A stretch of 64,000 nucleotides of DNA from Alphaproteobacteria bacterium (lineage in GTDB: Bacteria > Pseudomonadota > Alphaproteobacteria > Micavibrionales > Micavibrionaceae). A program made the translations under genes and the position numbers. A model generated the notes under the pieces. That model made no database searches. It was not told the DNA's origin and saw nothing but the letters and a program-made list of their open reading frames with translations. The stretch covers positions 152,582 through 216,581 of the forward strand of contig NZDE01000011.1 of assembly GCA_002690045.1 (NCBI GenBank). The letters run 5' to 3'. Shown one piece after another: positions 38,565-46,481 of this stretch (its first letter is position 1; every line of letters starts with the position of its first letter).

Positions 38565-39317
38565 TTACGCCTCCATCAATTTCTGCATAATCTCATCAGT
38601 GACCTCAAGATTACTTGTTACGTTTTGTACGTCGTCACTATCTTCTAAAACTTCGATTAGCTTCATAACGGAAACCGCTTGATCAGGTGTGACTTGTGCA
38701 TCAACATTTGGACGCCACACTAGGCCTTGTTCACGTGGCTCACCAAATTTAGCTTCAAGCGCATCACGCACAGCCGCAAAGTCATCTGGCGCGGTTGTAA
38801 TCTCATGGCTTTCATCATCGCTTTCAACATTTTCAGCGCCTGCTTCTAATGCTGCTTCAAACATTGTGTCTGCATCTGCCGTATCAAGGTCATAAAGAAT
38901 TTCGCCTTTACGGTCGAACATAAACCCAACTGAGCCTGTTTCGCCCAAGTTGCCACCATTTTTTGAGAATGTAGAACGTACTTCTGATGCAGTACGGTTT
39001 TTATTATCAGACAGGCATTCAACAATAACGGCAACGCCACCGGGGCCATAGCCTTCGTAACGAATTTCAAAATAATCATCACCGTCACCTGCACCAACGC
39101 CTTTTTGAATGGCGCGTTCAATACCGTCTTTCGGCATAGACTGCCCGCGTGCCGTTGCTATAGCTAAGCGTAAACGTGGATTCATATCAGGATCACCGCC
39201 GCCTAATTTCGCTGCTACGGTAATTTCACGCCCTAATTTAGAAAAAAGCTTAGAACGTTTTTTATCCTGCGCCCCTTTACGGTGCATAATATTTTTAAAT
39301 TTGGAATGACCTGCCAT
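38565..39317 (-). CDS. yebC: YebC/PmpR family DNA-binding regulator
   Basis: A conserved protein that acts as a transcriptional regulator (some members regulate ruvC-associated or quorum genes) and, in related types, helps ribosomes over proline-rich stretches. Family motifs: [21 protein letters not shown] at the N terminus, [14 protein letters not shown] and [23 protein letters not shown]. The start is the ATG at 39317; a 15-base open extension above it is ignored because the family begins at MAGHS. Length 250. It heads the ruv-tol series. Confidence 0.94.
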   Translation of the reverse strand: MAGHSKFKNIMHRKGAQDKKRSKLFSKLGREITVAAKLGGGDPDMNPRLRLAIATARGQSMPKDGIERAIQKGVGAGDGDDYFEIRYEGYGPGGVAVIVECLSDNKNRTASEVRSTFSKNGGNLGETGSVGFMFDRKGEILYDLDTADADTMFEAALEAGAENVESDDESHEITTAPDDFAAVRDALEAKFGEPREQGLVWRPNVDAQVTPDQAVSVMKLIEVLEDSDDVQNVTSNLEVTDEIMQKLMEA

Positions 39318-39527
39318 TTTATAGACCTTCAATTTACGTGTTTAGGTGGTAATTCTATTGAGAGATATATTGCTATAGATCTTTATAATACTGGTTCTAT
39401 GCGGTTTCAAGGAAGGTAGGGCGAAAAAAAGATTTAATTATCAGAAATTTTTTTAATACATTGCTCATAAATCTGTGCCATAATAACCTCTGGTTATATC
39501 AAGGTATTCTTATATTTAAATAATTTC

Positions 39528-40208
39528 ATGGCTTATAATTTTAATTCAGTAACTGTACTGGTTGTCGACGATAATATTCCCATGCTGCAAATCACCAAGT
39601 CGCTTTTGTTGACTTTTGGTGTTGGTAATGTGTTAACAGCAAAAGACGGCGAAGCTGCGTTTGAATTATTTCAGCGCTATGATCCTGATTTAATTATAAC
39701 GGATTGGATGATGCGCCCAATGGACGGCATTACCCTTGCCAAAAAAATTCGCCGCGATAAAACGGCCAAAAATCCTTACGTGCCTATTATTCTGATGACG
39801 GGTTTTTCAGAAAAGCACCGTATTTTCGAAGCCCGCGATGAAGGCATTACAGAAATTCTCGTAAAACCGTTTAAGGCGCGTGACCTTTATAAGCGCTTGT
39901 TCCAAATCATCGAGAAGCCACGCCAGTTTGTACGCTCCGAAAATTTCTTTGGCCCTGACCGCCGTCGCAATAACGGTGAATATCAAGGCCCACGCCGCAG
40001 ACAAGAAGATGTTGCAAAAATGTTCCCTGAGGGGCGCGTTGAGATGTCCCACGCAACGAAAAAAGATTTGGAAAATGCACGAAAGCATTTAGATGAAGTT
40101 CGTAGTAAGGCTGGCATAGCTGAGAATGAAGAAATTACCATTACAGATTACAATATAGAAGTTGACTTTGTCGAAGCGAAGGATGATGATGATAACAATA
40201 ACGAATAA
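39528..40208 (+). CDS. Response regulator with short C-terminal tail
   Basis: A receiver domain at residues 8-127 with Asp59 in LIITDWMMRPMDG as phosphoacceptor, Thr91 and Lys113 as the switch residues, and no DNA-binding domain. The tail of about 95 residues contains an RRR-rich stretch (GPDRRRNNGEYQGPRRRQ) seen in alphaproteobacterial stand-alone regulators. A promoter-like AT-rich region of 210 bases precedes it. The next gene is an unknown protein on the same strand with 54 bases between them, possibly its partner. No histidine kinase is adjacent. Confidence 0.9.
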   Translation: MAYNFNSVTVLVVDDNIPMLQITKSLLLTFGVGNVLTAKDGEAAFELFQRYDPDLIITDWMMRPMDGITLAKKIRRDKTAKNPYVPIILMTGFSEKHRIFEARDEGITEILVKPFKARDLYKRLFQIIEKPRQFVRSENFFGPDRRRNNGEYQGPRRRQEDVAKMFPEGRVEMSHATKKDLENARKHLDEVRSKAGIAENEEITITDYNIEVDFVEAKDDDDNNNE

Positions 40209-40262
40209 AAGCTTTACATCCACGCATAAAGACAATCTCAAAAAAATAAAAAGAGCTTATTC

Positions 40263-40835
40263 ATGACACAGTCCGACAATAAACCTGCAGCTACACATTA
40301 TAATCAAAAGCCGATACGTCGCGCTGAATTTATCAAGCCACCGAATATTCTTAAATCAAAAGTCGGCTCAGGTGGCCTTAGTCAGAGCATCCTATCAAAA
40401 GCGCAAGATTTACTTGAAAACAATACGGTTGATTTTCGCCCTTTGGGTGAAATGTATCTAAACCAATTGCAGGAAGGGATTGATCTTTCTGCTATCGATC
40501 TCGACAGCCCTGAAGAGGATCGTCATGGTGAAAAAAATATTCGTCAAATGCTGTATCCAAGTATGCAATTGAAAGCCAATGGCGGAATGTTTCATTATGA
40601 TCTAGTAACAATAATTGGCGATAAATTGGTACAGTTTTTAGAGGTCATAGAACGGCCAGATCTTGAGGCATTAGAGATCGTACAGGCCTTTCATACTACT
40701 ATTCGGGCAGTTCTGCTTGGACAAATCCAAGGCAGCGGCGGACGCTATGGTAACGAACTTGTGCAAGCCCTTGATGACGCGTGCTATCGTTATTTCATAA
40801 AGTACCCTGATAATATCGATCCACACAAACGATAA
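40263..40835 (+). CDS. Unknown protein next to the response regulator
   Basis: A 190-residue soluble protein. The first 60 residues are basic and Pro-rich and probably disordered. The remainder is alpha-helical with conserved-looking pieces such as MLYPSMQLKANGGMFHYDL and AVLLGQIQGSGGRYG. I do not recognise a domain. A purine-rich AAAAAGAGC lies before the ATG. Close linkage suggests it works with the CheY-like protein, but this is inferred only from position. Confidence 0.65.
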   Translation: MTQSDNKPAATHYNQKPIRRAEFIKPPNILKSKVGSGGLSQSILSKAQDLLENNTVDFRPLGEMYLNQLQEGIDLSAIDLDSPEEDRHGEKNIRQMLYPSMQLKANGGMFHYDLVTIIGDKLVQFLEVIERPDLEALEIVQAFHTTIRAVLLGQIQGSGGRYGNELVQALDDACYRYFIKYPDNIDPHKR

Positions 40836-40844
40836 AAACAGCCT

Positions 40845-41654
40845 TTATCGCGTTTCATGTAAATGTGGGCCAAGACGTATAGGGTCAGCTTTCACTGCGA
40901 GTCCAGTTTTATCATCTGTTTCAACGAATGTACCGCAAACCGTGCCTTCACCATCCGCAGGCGCCATGCGTGGCGATGCATATTTACGTGTAAAGCGCGG
41001 CGCCGCTGTTTCATAGGTTGCGCCAATAACGCTGTTATAATCCCCGCACATACCTGCATCTGTTTGATAGGCCGTGCCATGTTGCAAAATACGTGTATCC
41101 GCCGTTGGTATATGTGTGTGCGTACCAACAACAAAACTTGCCTGCCCATCAACCATCATGCCCATAACCATTTTCTCGCTCGACGCTTCGCCGTGGATGT
41201 CAATGAGTACGGCATCAGCCTTTTTGGTTTTTAGTGGATTATCCTTCAAAACATTTTGAACGGCCGCGAATGGGTCATCTAACGGATCCATAAACAAACG
41301 CGCCATAACATTAATTACGCGAATAGTGCGACCGTCTTTTAGACGGTAATTCACCACACCATTACCCGGCGCACCTTCAGGGAAGTTTATCGGGCGTAAT
41401 ACGCGCTCTTCTTTTTCAAGATAAGGCATAATTTCACGCTGATCCCAGACATGGTTACCGGTGGTAATAACATCAACGCCCATATCAAAGAAGTCCTTAC
41501 ACATTTGCTGTGTAATGCCGATACCATGCGCCGCATTTTCACCGTTCAGAACAATAACATCAGGCTTATAATGTTCACGTATATATGGCATTTCACGGCT
41601 AACGGCTTTACGGCCTGATTTACCGAAAACATCCCCTAAAAAAACAATACGCAT
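40845..41654 (-). CDS. YmdB-family metallophosphoesterase
   Basis: A binuclear-metal phosphodiesterase of the TIGR00282/YmdB type; a Bacillus member hydrolyses 2',3'-cyclic nucleotides. Metal ligands fit: Asp8 in LGDVFG, Glu39-Asn40 in NGENAAHG, Asn67 and His68 in TGNHVWD, His154 in DIHGEASSE and His179 and His181 in GTHTHIP. The length of 269 is typical. It is followed on the same strand by nothing close; upstream, the cyclo-ligase ends 19 bases before it, so the two are probably cotranscribed. Confidence 0.9.
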   Translation of the reverse strand: MRIVFLGDVFGKSGRKAVSREMPYIREHYKPDVIVLNGENAAHGIGITQQMCKDFFDMGVDVITTGNHVWDQREIMPYLEKEERVLRPINFPEGAPGNGVVNYRLKDGRTIRVINVMARLFMDPLDDPFAAVQNVLKDNPLKTKKADAVLIDIHGEASSEKMVMGMMVDGQASFVVGTHTHIPTADTRILQHGTAYQTDAGMCGDYNSVIGATYETAAPRFTRKYASPRMAPADGEGTVCGTFVETDDKTGLAVKADPIRLGPHLHETR

Positions 41655-41673
41655 ATATAAAACTTTCTAATCT

Positions 41674-42291
41674 TTATTTCTGTTCTGGCGCACGCGCGGA
41701 AAAACGTGTGTACCCATTTGGGTTTAAAACACAATCAAGTGGTATATCATGTGGTTCAGCAGGCAATGGATACAAACAGATTTGTTCCATATATGCAATG
41801 CCTATTCGCAATGGGTCATGCCCTTGTGCCTTTAGACTTTCGATATAGCGATCATAATGCCCTGCGCCGTAGCCCAAACGATTACCCTTTCGGTCGTAAG
41901 CCAATAATGGTAATAACAGTGCGTCTGGGGTAACAGCATCACCAAATTGGCCAAGTTTCACATCAGGATGCATCGCACCAAATGCGCTTTGTGTCAAAGG
42001 CATGTCTTGTGTCCATATATAAAAATCCAATGCCGCACCGCCTGCGTGAATATAAGGCAGCGCGACTTTATACCCCTTCGCAAGCAAATCATCAATCAAC
42101 GGCAAAGTGTCACATTCTTTGCCCAGCGGCCAGTAAAGCCCTATGACACTATCTGTTGTAATGCGCGGTGCAAATATATCAAAGAAACGCGCTGATAGAT
42201 GCTCACCAGCATCCCCGTCAATATGTAGCATATTGCGTGTCTTTTTAGCCTGTTCCCTAATAAGGATTTTTTCTTCTCTATTCAACGTCAT
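41674..42291 (-). CDS. 5-formyltetrahydrofolate cyclo-ligase
   Basis: Converts 5-formyl-THF to 5,10-methenyl-THF with ATP. The family pieces are IGLYWPLGKECDTLPLI in the first half and the C-terminal LLPLLAYDRKGNRLGYGAGHYDRY with the ATP-binding loop. The start at 42291 (MTLNREEK) gives 205 residues; the frame extends further up without support. Its location next to a 6S-like RNA and zapA is the classic proteobacterial arrangement (E. coli ygfA). It may be cotranscribed with the RNA. Confidence 0.9.
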   Translation of the reverse strand: MTLNREEKILIREQAKKTRNMLHIDGDAGEHLSARFFDIFAPRITTDSVIGLYWPLGKECDTLPLIDDLLAKGYKVALPYIHAGGAALDFYIWTQDMPLTQSAFGAMHPDVKLGQFGDAVTPDALLLPLLAYDRKGNRLGYGAGHYDRYIESLKAQGHDPLRIGIAYMEQICLYPLPAEPHDIPLDCVLNPNGYTRFSARAPEQK

Positions 42292-42361
42292 GGACAGACA
42301 TAATAAAGGGCAAAAAGAAGAAAGACAAGCCGCCCCTACCATGTACTTAAGTATCCTCGTG

Positions 42362-42500
42362 TGGCCCAGTTAAACTAGGTGGGCGCCGTGATGTCTAAGT
42401 CCGCAAACCTAAACAGGGACAGCTCCCTTACGAGAACGCATCGGCCTCCGGGATAAATGTTGTATCACGCATAGCGCAGCCTGTCTTCCCATGTGATATA
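42362..42500 (-). ncRNA. ssrS: 6S-like regulatory RNA (candidate)
   Basis: The gap between zapA and the cyclo-ligase gene, transcribed on the minus strand, holds about 140 bases with no good ORF. It has a long double-stranded layout: the 5' third GACAGGCTGCGC, an internal CCGGAGGCC region, a GGGAGCTGTCCC hairpin, and a 3' part with GGCGCCCACCTAG and a GCCCA / TGGGC hairpin. The zapA-6S-cyclo-ligase order is well known in proteobacteria. 6S RNA binds the sigma-70 holoenzyme. Ends are approximate; I inferred the 5' end from a TATAAT on this strand at 42507-42512. Confidence 0.7.
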
Positions 42501-42506
42501 GTACAT

Positions 42507-42512
42507 ATTATA
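42507..42512 (-). promoter_or_regulatory. -10 element for the 6S-like RNA
   Basis: On the minus strand TATAAT lies about seven bases upstream of the inferred 6S start, in the zapA end region. A good -35 cannot be fixed. The position fits independent transcription of the RNA. Confidence 0.5.
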
Positions 42513-42559
42513 GCACAAATGGAAGATAAATTTTCAAGATGAAAGTTAAATATTCTAAA

Positions 42560-42907
42560 TTAGACTTTTTCAAGACGCGTAGCGAGAGAATCAATACGGA
42601 TCGCCATTTGATTAATCGCCTCGGCAAGTGCTTCTGTTTCTTCGGCGCTTACGCCGTTCTCATCTTGCACTACGCTTGTAGCCGGCGAAGCCTTTTGTAC
42701 GACATTGAGCTGATCTTTTGTTTCAAAAAGCTCATCAGCAAGCATAAGAGAAGCCAGCATTAAACGCTGCCCTTCATTCATCGCGCCGCCAAGCTCTTTG
42801 GCCTTCTGGTCAACATACATGCCAAGGTCTAGGATACGTTGCTCCTGACCTGGGTCACAATCAAGGCTGTATTCTTTACCATGTATAACAAGTTTAACTT
42901 CAGACAT
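42560..42907 (-). CDS. zapA: Cell division protein ZapA
   Basis: Small coiled-coil protein that bundles FtsZ filaments. The N-terminal domain reads VKLVIHGKEYSLDCDPGQEQRIL and the helix AMNEGQRLMLASLMLADELFE is typical of ZapA; the rest is coiled-coil. Length 115. It lies two bases after the upstream small gene and just before the 6S-like RNA. A coiled-coil partner gene upstream of zapA is often seen in alphaproteobacteria. Confidence 0.9.
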   Translation of the reverse strand: MSEVKLVIHGKEYSLDCDPGQEQRILDLGMYVDQKAKELGGAMNEGQRLMLASLMLADELFETKDQLNVVQKASPATSVVQDENGVSAEETEALAEAINQMAIRIDSLATRLEKV

Positions 42908-42909
42908 AA

Positions 42910-43146
42910 TTACTGCCCTTCTGCCAGTAGATTTTCGACCTTTTCAATCGCTGCGTCCAAGCGCCCTGCAATAACATCAGCATCAATAGACGCATCATTG
43001 CTTGCCTCAACTGGCGGCATATCGCCTGCAAACAGATCACGCTGCGCACCTCGAAGCTTACCCTCAACAATGGGTAATACTTTTTCTAAATTCGCTACAG
43101 CGCTGTCTAAGCTAATTAGCGCATTTTTAAGGACGTCTCTGCTCAT
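42910..43146 (-). CDS. Small helical protein upstream of zapA
   Basis: A 78-residue, mostly helical protein with heptad-like spacing of Leu, Val and Ile, so a coiled coil is likely. The gene is directly upstream of zapA with two bases between them, and a partner role in cell division is plausible. A DUF4164-like identity is possible but not verified. The ATG is at 43146. Confidence 0.65.
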   Translation of the reverse strand: MSRDVLKNALISLDSAVANLEKVLPIVEGKLRGAQRDLFAGDMPPVEASNDASIDADVIAGRLDAAIEKVENLLAEGQ

Positions 43147-43248
43147 AGGCCCCTCGATACATAATAACTAATAAAATCGGATATTGCCTACTATCCACTT
43201 TTTAAAGATAAGGTCAATAGTCACTGATCCAAATATCCCCATTCTCTG

Positions 43249-43277
43249 TTGACCAATTCATTAAAACAAAGCATTCT
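43249..43277 (+). promoter_or_regulatory. Probable promoter of tkt
   Basis: TTGACC at 43249-43254 and CATTCT at 43272-43277 are separated by 17 bases, 34 bases before the tkt start. The only gap between the divergent small gene and tkt is 164 bases, so the promoter must be here. Confidence 0.5.
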
Positions 43278-43310
43278 TAGTGCGCAAAATTCAAAAGGAA
43301 GGTATAGTCC

Positions 43311-45344
43311 ATGAGCATAAATAGTGCAGCCCAAGCAGCCAATACAAATGAGGTAAGCGTAGCAATGAACCTAAATACCGAACAATTAAAGAAAATGTCT
43401 AACGCCGTACGTGCCCTTGCAATGGATGCCGTACAGGCCGCGAACTCTGGCCACCCTGGCATGCCTATGGGCATGGCGGATGTTGCAACCGTTCTATACA
43501 GCAAATTCATGAAATTTGATGCTGCAGCGCCTGTATGGCCGAACCGTGACCGTTTTATCCTTTCTGCGGGTCACGGCTCTATGCTGCTTTACGCGATTAA
43601 CTATCTTTGCGGTTATGAAAAAATTTCAATTGATGAAATTAAGAACTTCCGTCAGTTAAAAGCGCTGACAGATGGCCATCCTGAATATTACCCTGGCGCA
43701 GGCATTGAAATGACTACAGGCCCATTGGGGCAAGGTATATCCCACGCTGTTGGTTTTGCTTTGGCTGAACGTGTTTTGAACAAAATGCATGATGGCAAAT
43801 ATATTGACCACTACACTTATGTTATTGCCAGTGACGGTGACTTGATGGAGGGCATTAGCCACGAGGCATGCTCATTTGCAGGAACACAGAAGCTCTCTAA
43901 ATTAATTGTCCTTTATGATGATAACGGCATTACCATTGATGGTAAAACTGACCTATCCTTCACGGAAGATGTCGGTAAGCGTTTTGACGCCTATGGCTGG
44001 GCTGTACAAAAAGTTGACGGCCACGACCACGCCGCAATTGAAGCAGCCATTGCCGAAGCACAAAAATCAGATAAGCCAAGCCTTATATGCTGCAAAACAA
44101 AAATCGGCTTTGGTGCACCAACAAAAGAAGGAAAATCATCTTCACATGGTTCACCACTCGGCGCAGAAGAAATTGAAGGCGCACGTAAAAATCTTGATTG
44201 GGATGCGCCAGCATTTGAAATTCCTGAAGATATTCTCAACCTATGGCGCGGCGTTGGCAGTGCCCATAGCGCAGAATGCAAAGCATGGTATAGCCAAGAT
44301 AACATCCAAAACTTTGAAATCGCTATTTCAGCGGATATTAGCGATGTTGTTGATGATGCGATTGCAAATGCCAAAGCTGAATTCCTTAAAGACAAGCCAA
44401 GTGTTGCCACACGTAAGGCATCAGGCATGGTTCTTGAACATCTTGTTCCTGAACTTCCAATTTTAATTGGTGGGTCAGCCGACTTAACAGGATCAAACAA
44501 TACAAAAACATCACATCACGATAAATTCATCTGCCCTGAAACGGGTTATGATGGGCAGTATATTAATTATGGTGTGCGTGAACATGGTATGGCTGCTGTG
44601 ATGAACGGCATGGCGCTGCATGGTGGTATTGTGCCTTATGGCGGGACGTTCTTGTGTTTCGCTGATTATTGCCGCCCGTCTATCCGCCTTGCCGCTTTAA
44701 TGGAAACGCGCAGTATATATGTGATGACGCACGATTCCATCGGCCTAGGTGAAGACGGTCCGACACACCAGCCTATTGAACATTTAGCATCGCTTCGCGC
44801 GATGCCAAATGTCCACTTATTCCGCCCATGTGATGGAATAGAAACTGCCGAAGCATGGCAGTTGGCGCTGAATAACCAACATGGCCCGTCCGTGATCGTG
44901 CTTACGCGTCAGAACTTGCCTACACTACGTAGTGAAGCGGATGCGGCTGAAAACCTATCTGCTAAAGGCGCGTATATATTGCGTACAGCAAGCAGCGTAC
45001 CGAAAGCGGTTCTTTACGCAAGTGGCTCTGAAGTCGAAATCGCCGTTGGCGCCGCTGAAAAGCTTGAGGCAGAAGGCATACCGACACAAGTAGTATCTGT
45101 GCCATGCTTTGAAACATTCCACAAACAGGATGATGCTTACAAAGCAAATATCTATGTTGATAGCGCGCCAGCGCATGTGGCAATTGAAGCTGCCTGTAAA
45201 ATGGGCTGGGAAGAATTCATTGGCCGTAAAGGTAAATTCGTCGGCATGAAAGGTTTTGGTGCATCTGGCCCTGCCGAAGAACTATATGTACATTTCGGCA
45301 TTACGGTTGACGCAACCGTAAAGGCCGTGAAAGACCAACTGTAA
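43311..45344 (+). CDS. tkt: Transketolase
   Basis: Thiamine-diphosphate enzyme of the pentose phosphate pathway that moves two-carbon units between sugar phosphates. Seen: NSGHPGMPMGMADVA near residue 43, GPLGQGISHAVG near 120, the ThDP motif starting GDGDLMEGISHEA as ASDGDLMEG near 162, the pyrimidine-domain region YINYGVREHGMAA near 408 and ETRSIYVMTHDSIGLGEDGPTHQP near 463. Length 677. AAGGAAGG precedes the ATG at 43311. gap follows after 22 bases, an operon arrangement for central carbon metabolism. Confidence 0.97.
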   Translation: MSINSAAQAANTNEVSVAMNLNTEQLKKMSNAVRALAMDAVQAANSGHPGMPMGMADVATVLYSKFMKFDAAAPVWPNRDRFILSAGHGSMLLYAINYLCGYEKISIDEIKNFRQLKALTDGHPEYYPGAGIEMTTGPLGQGISHAVGFALAERVLNKMHDGKYIDHYTYVIASDGDLMEGISHEACSFAGTQKLSKLIVLYDDNGITIDGKTDLSFTEDVGKRFDAYGWAVQKVDGHDHAAIEAAIAEAQKSDKPSLICCKTKIGFGAPTKEGKSSSHGSPLGAEEIEGARKNLDWDAPAFEIPEDILNLWRGVGSAHSAECKAWYSQDNIQNFEIAISADISDVVDDAIANAKAEFLKDKPSVATRKASGMVLEHLVPELPILIGGSADLTGSNNTKTSHHDKFICPETGYDGQYINYGVREHGMAAVMNGMALHGGIVPYGGTFLCFADYCRPSIRLAALMETRSIYVMTHDSIGLGEDGPTHQPIEHLASLRAMPNVHLFRPCDGIETAEAWQLALNNQHGPSVIVLTRQNLPTLRSEADAAENLSAKGAYILRTASSVPKAVLYASGSEVEIAVGAAEKLEAEGIPTQVVSVPCFETFHKQDDAYKANIYVDSAPAHVAIEAACKMGWEEFIGRKGKFVGMKGFGASGPAEELYVHFGITVDATVKAVKDQL

Positions 45345-45366
45345 AACACGAAAACGGAGTTATATT

Positions 45367-46377
45367 ATGAGTGTAAAAGTCGCTATTAATGGTTTTGGAC
45401 GTATTGGCCGTTTGGTTTACCGCGCCCTTATCGAATCAGGCCGTACAGATATGGAAGTTGTCGCAATTAACGACCTTGCTGATTCCAACACCAACGCGCA
45501 TTTGTTGAAATATGATAGTGTGCATGGCGTATCAACAGCTGATATTTCAGTATCTGGCAAGGACATTGTTGTTAACGGCAAAACCGTTAAAGCCTTCCAA
45601 GAACGTGATCCTGCAGCTTTACCTTGGGGTGAGTTAGGCATTGATATCGTGTTTGAATGTTCAGGCATTTTCACAAAACGCGATATGGCGGGTAAACACC
45701 TTGAAGCTGGTGCAAAGAAAGTTCTTATCTCCGCCCCTGCGACAGATGAAGACCTAACTGTTGTCTATGGCGTAAACTCTGATGCGCTAACAGCCGATCA
45801 TAAAATCGTTTCAAACGCATCTTGTACAACAAACTGCCTTGCACCATTCGCACATGCTATTCACAATGCGATTGGTATTGAGACAGGTTTCATGACGACT
45901 ATTCACGCCTATACAGGTGACCAGCGTACTGTTGATACAATGCATAGCGACCTTCACCGTGCACGTGCAGCAGCCGTGAACATGATACCAACATCAACTG
46001 GCGCAGCGAAAGCTGTTGGTAAGGTTCTTCCTGCCCTTAATGGCAAGCTAGATGGCGTAGCTATACGTGTCCCGACACCGAACGTGTCTTTGGTTGACTT
46101 GAAGTTCACAGCAAGCCGCGCGACTAGCGTTGAGGAAATAAACGATGCGGTTAAAGCAGCAGCGTCTGGTCCACTTAAAGGTGTTCTTGATGTCTATGAT
46201 GCACCACTTGTATCAAGCGACTTTAACCACAACCCACATTCATCTATATTCTCCCTTGCGGGTACAAAAGTTATGGATGGCACATTCGTCCGTGTAATGA
46301 GCTGGTATGACAATGAATGGGGCTTCTCTAACCGTATGTTAGACACAGCCGCTAAAATGCATGCTGTGGGGTATTAA
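45367..46377 (+). CDS. gap: Type I glyceraldehyde-3-phosphate dehydrogenase
   Basis: NAD(P)-dependent oxidation and phosphorylation of glyceraldehyde-3-phosphate. The Rossmann start KVAINGFGRIGRLVYRA, the catalytic Cys153 in SNASCTTNC and the C-terminal SWYDNEWGFSNRM are all present. Length 336. ACGGAG is found before the ATG. Whether the enzyme prefers NAD or NADP cannot be settled from what I see. A clear terminator follows. Confidence 0.97.
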   Translation: MSVKVAINGFGRIGRLVYRALIESGRTDMEVVAINDLADSNTNAHLLKYDSVHGVSTADISVSGKDIVVNGKTVKAFQERDPAALPWGELGIDIVFECSGIFTKRDMAGKHLEAGAKKVLISAPATDEDLTVVYGVNSDALTADHKIVSNASCTTNCLAPFAHAIHNAIGIETGFMTTIHAYTGDQRTVDTMHSDLHRARAAAVNMIPTSTGAAKAVGKVLPALNGKLDGVAIRVPTPNVSLVDLKFTASRATSVEEINDAVKAAASGPLKGVLDVYDAPLVSSDFNHNPHSSIFSLAGTKVMDGTFVRVMSWYDNEWGFSNRMLDTAAKMHAVGY

Positions 46378-46422
46378 GTTTTAATTATAGACAATTAAAG
46401 CTTAGTAACTTTATAATTTCCT

Positions 46423-46456
46423 AAAGCAACGTATCTGTGTGATATGTTGCTTTTTT
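46423..46456 (+). terminator. Intrinsic terminator after gap
   Basis: AAAGCAAC and GTTGCTTT arms, extended by a GTAT / ATAT pairing, around a short loop, then six T residues. It lies 46 bases downstream of the gap stop codon. Confidence 0.8.
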
Positions 46457-46481
46457 AATAGCTAATTAGCCGAGTAAAAAA

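Noticed and set aside
39318-39527. Non-coding RNA in the gap between yebC and the response regulator
   Set aside because: No hairpin or terminator of note; it most likely carries divergent promoters.
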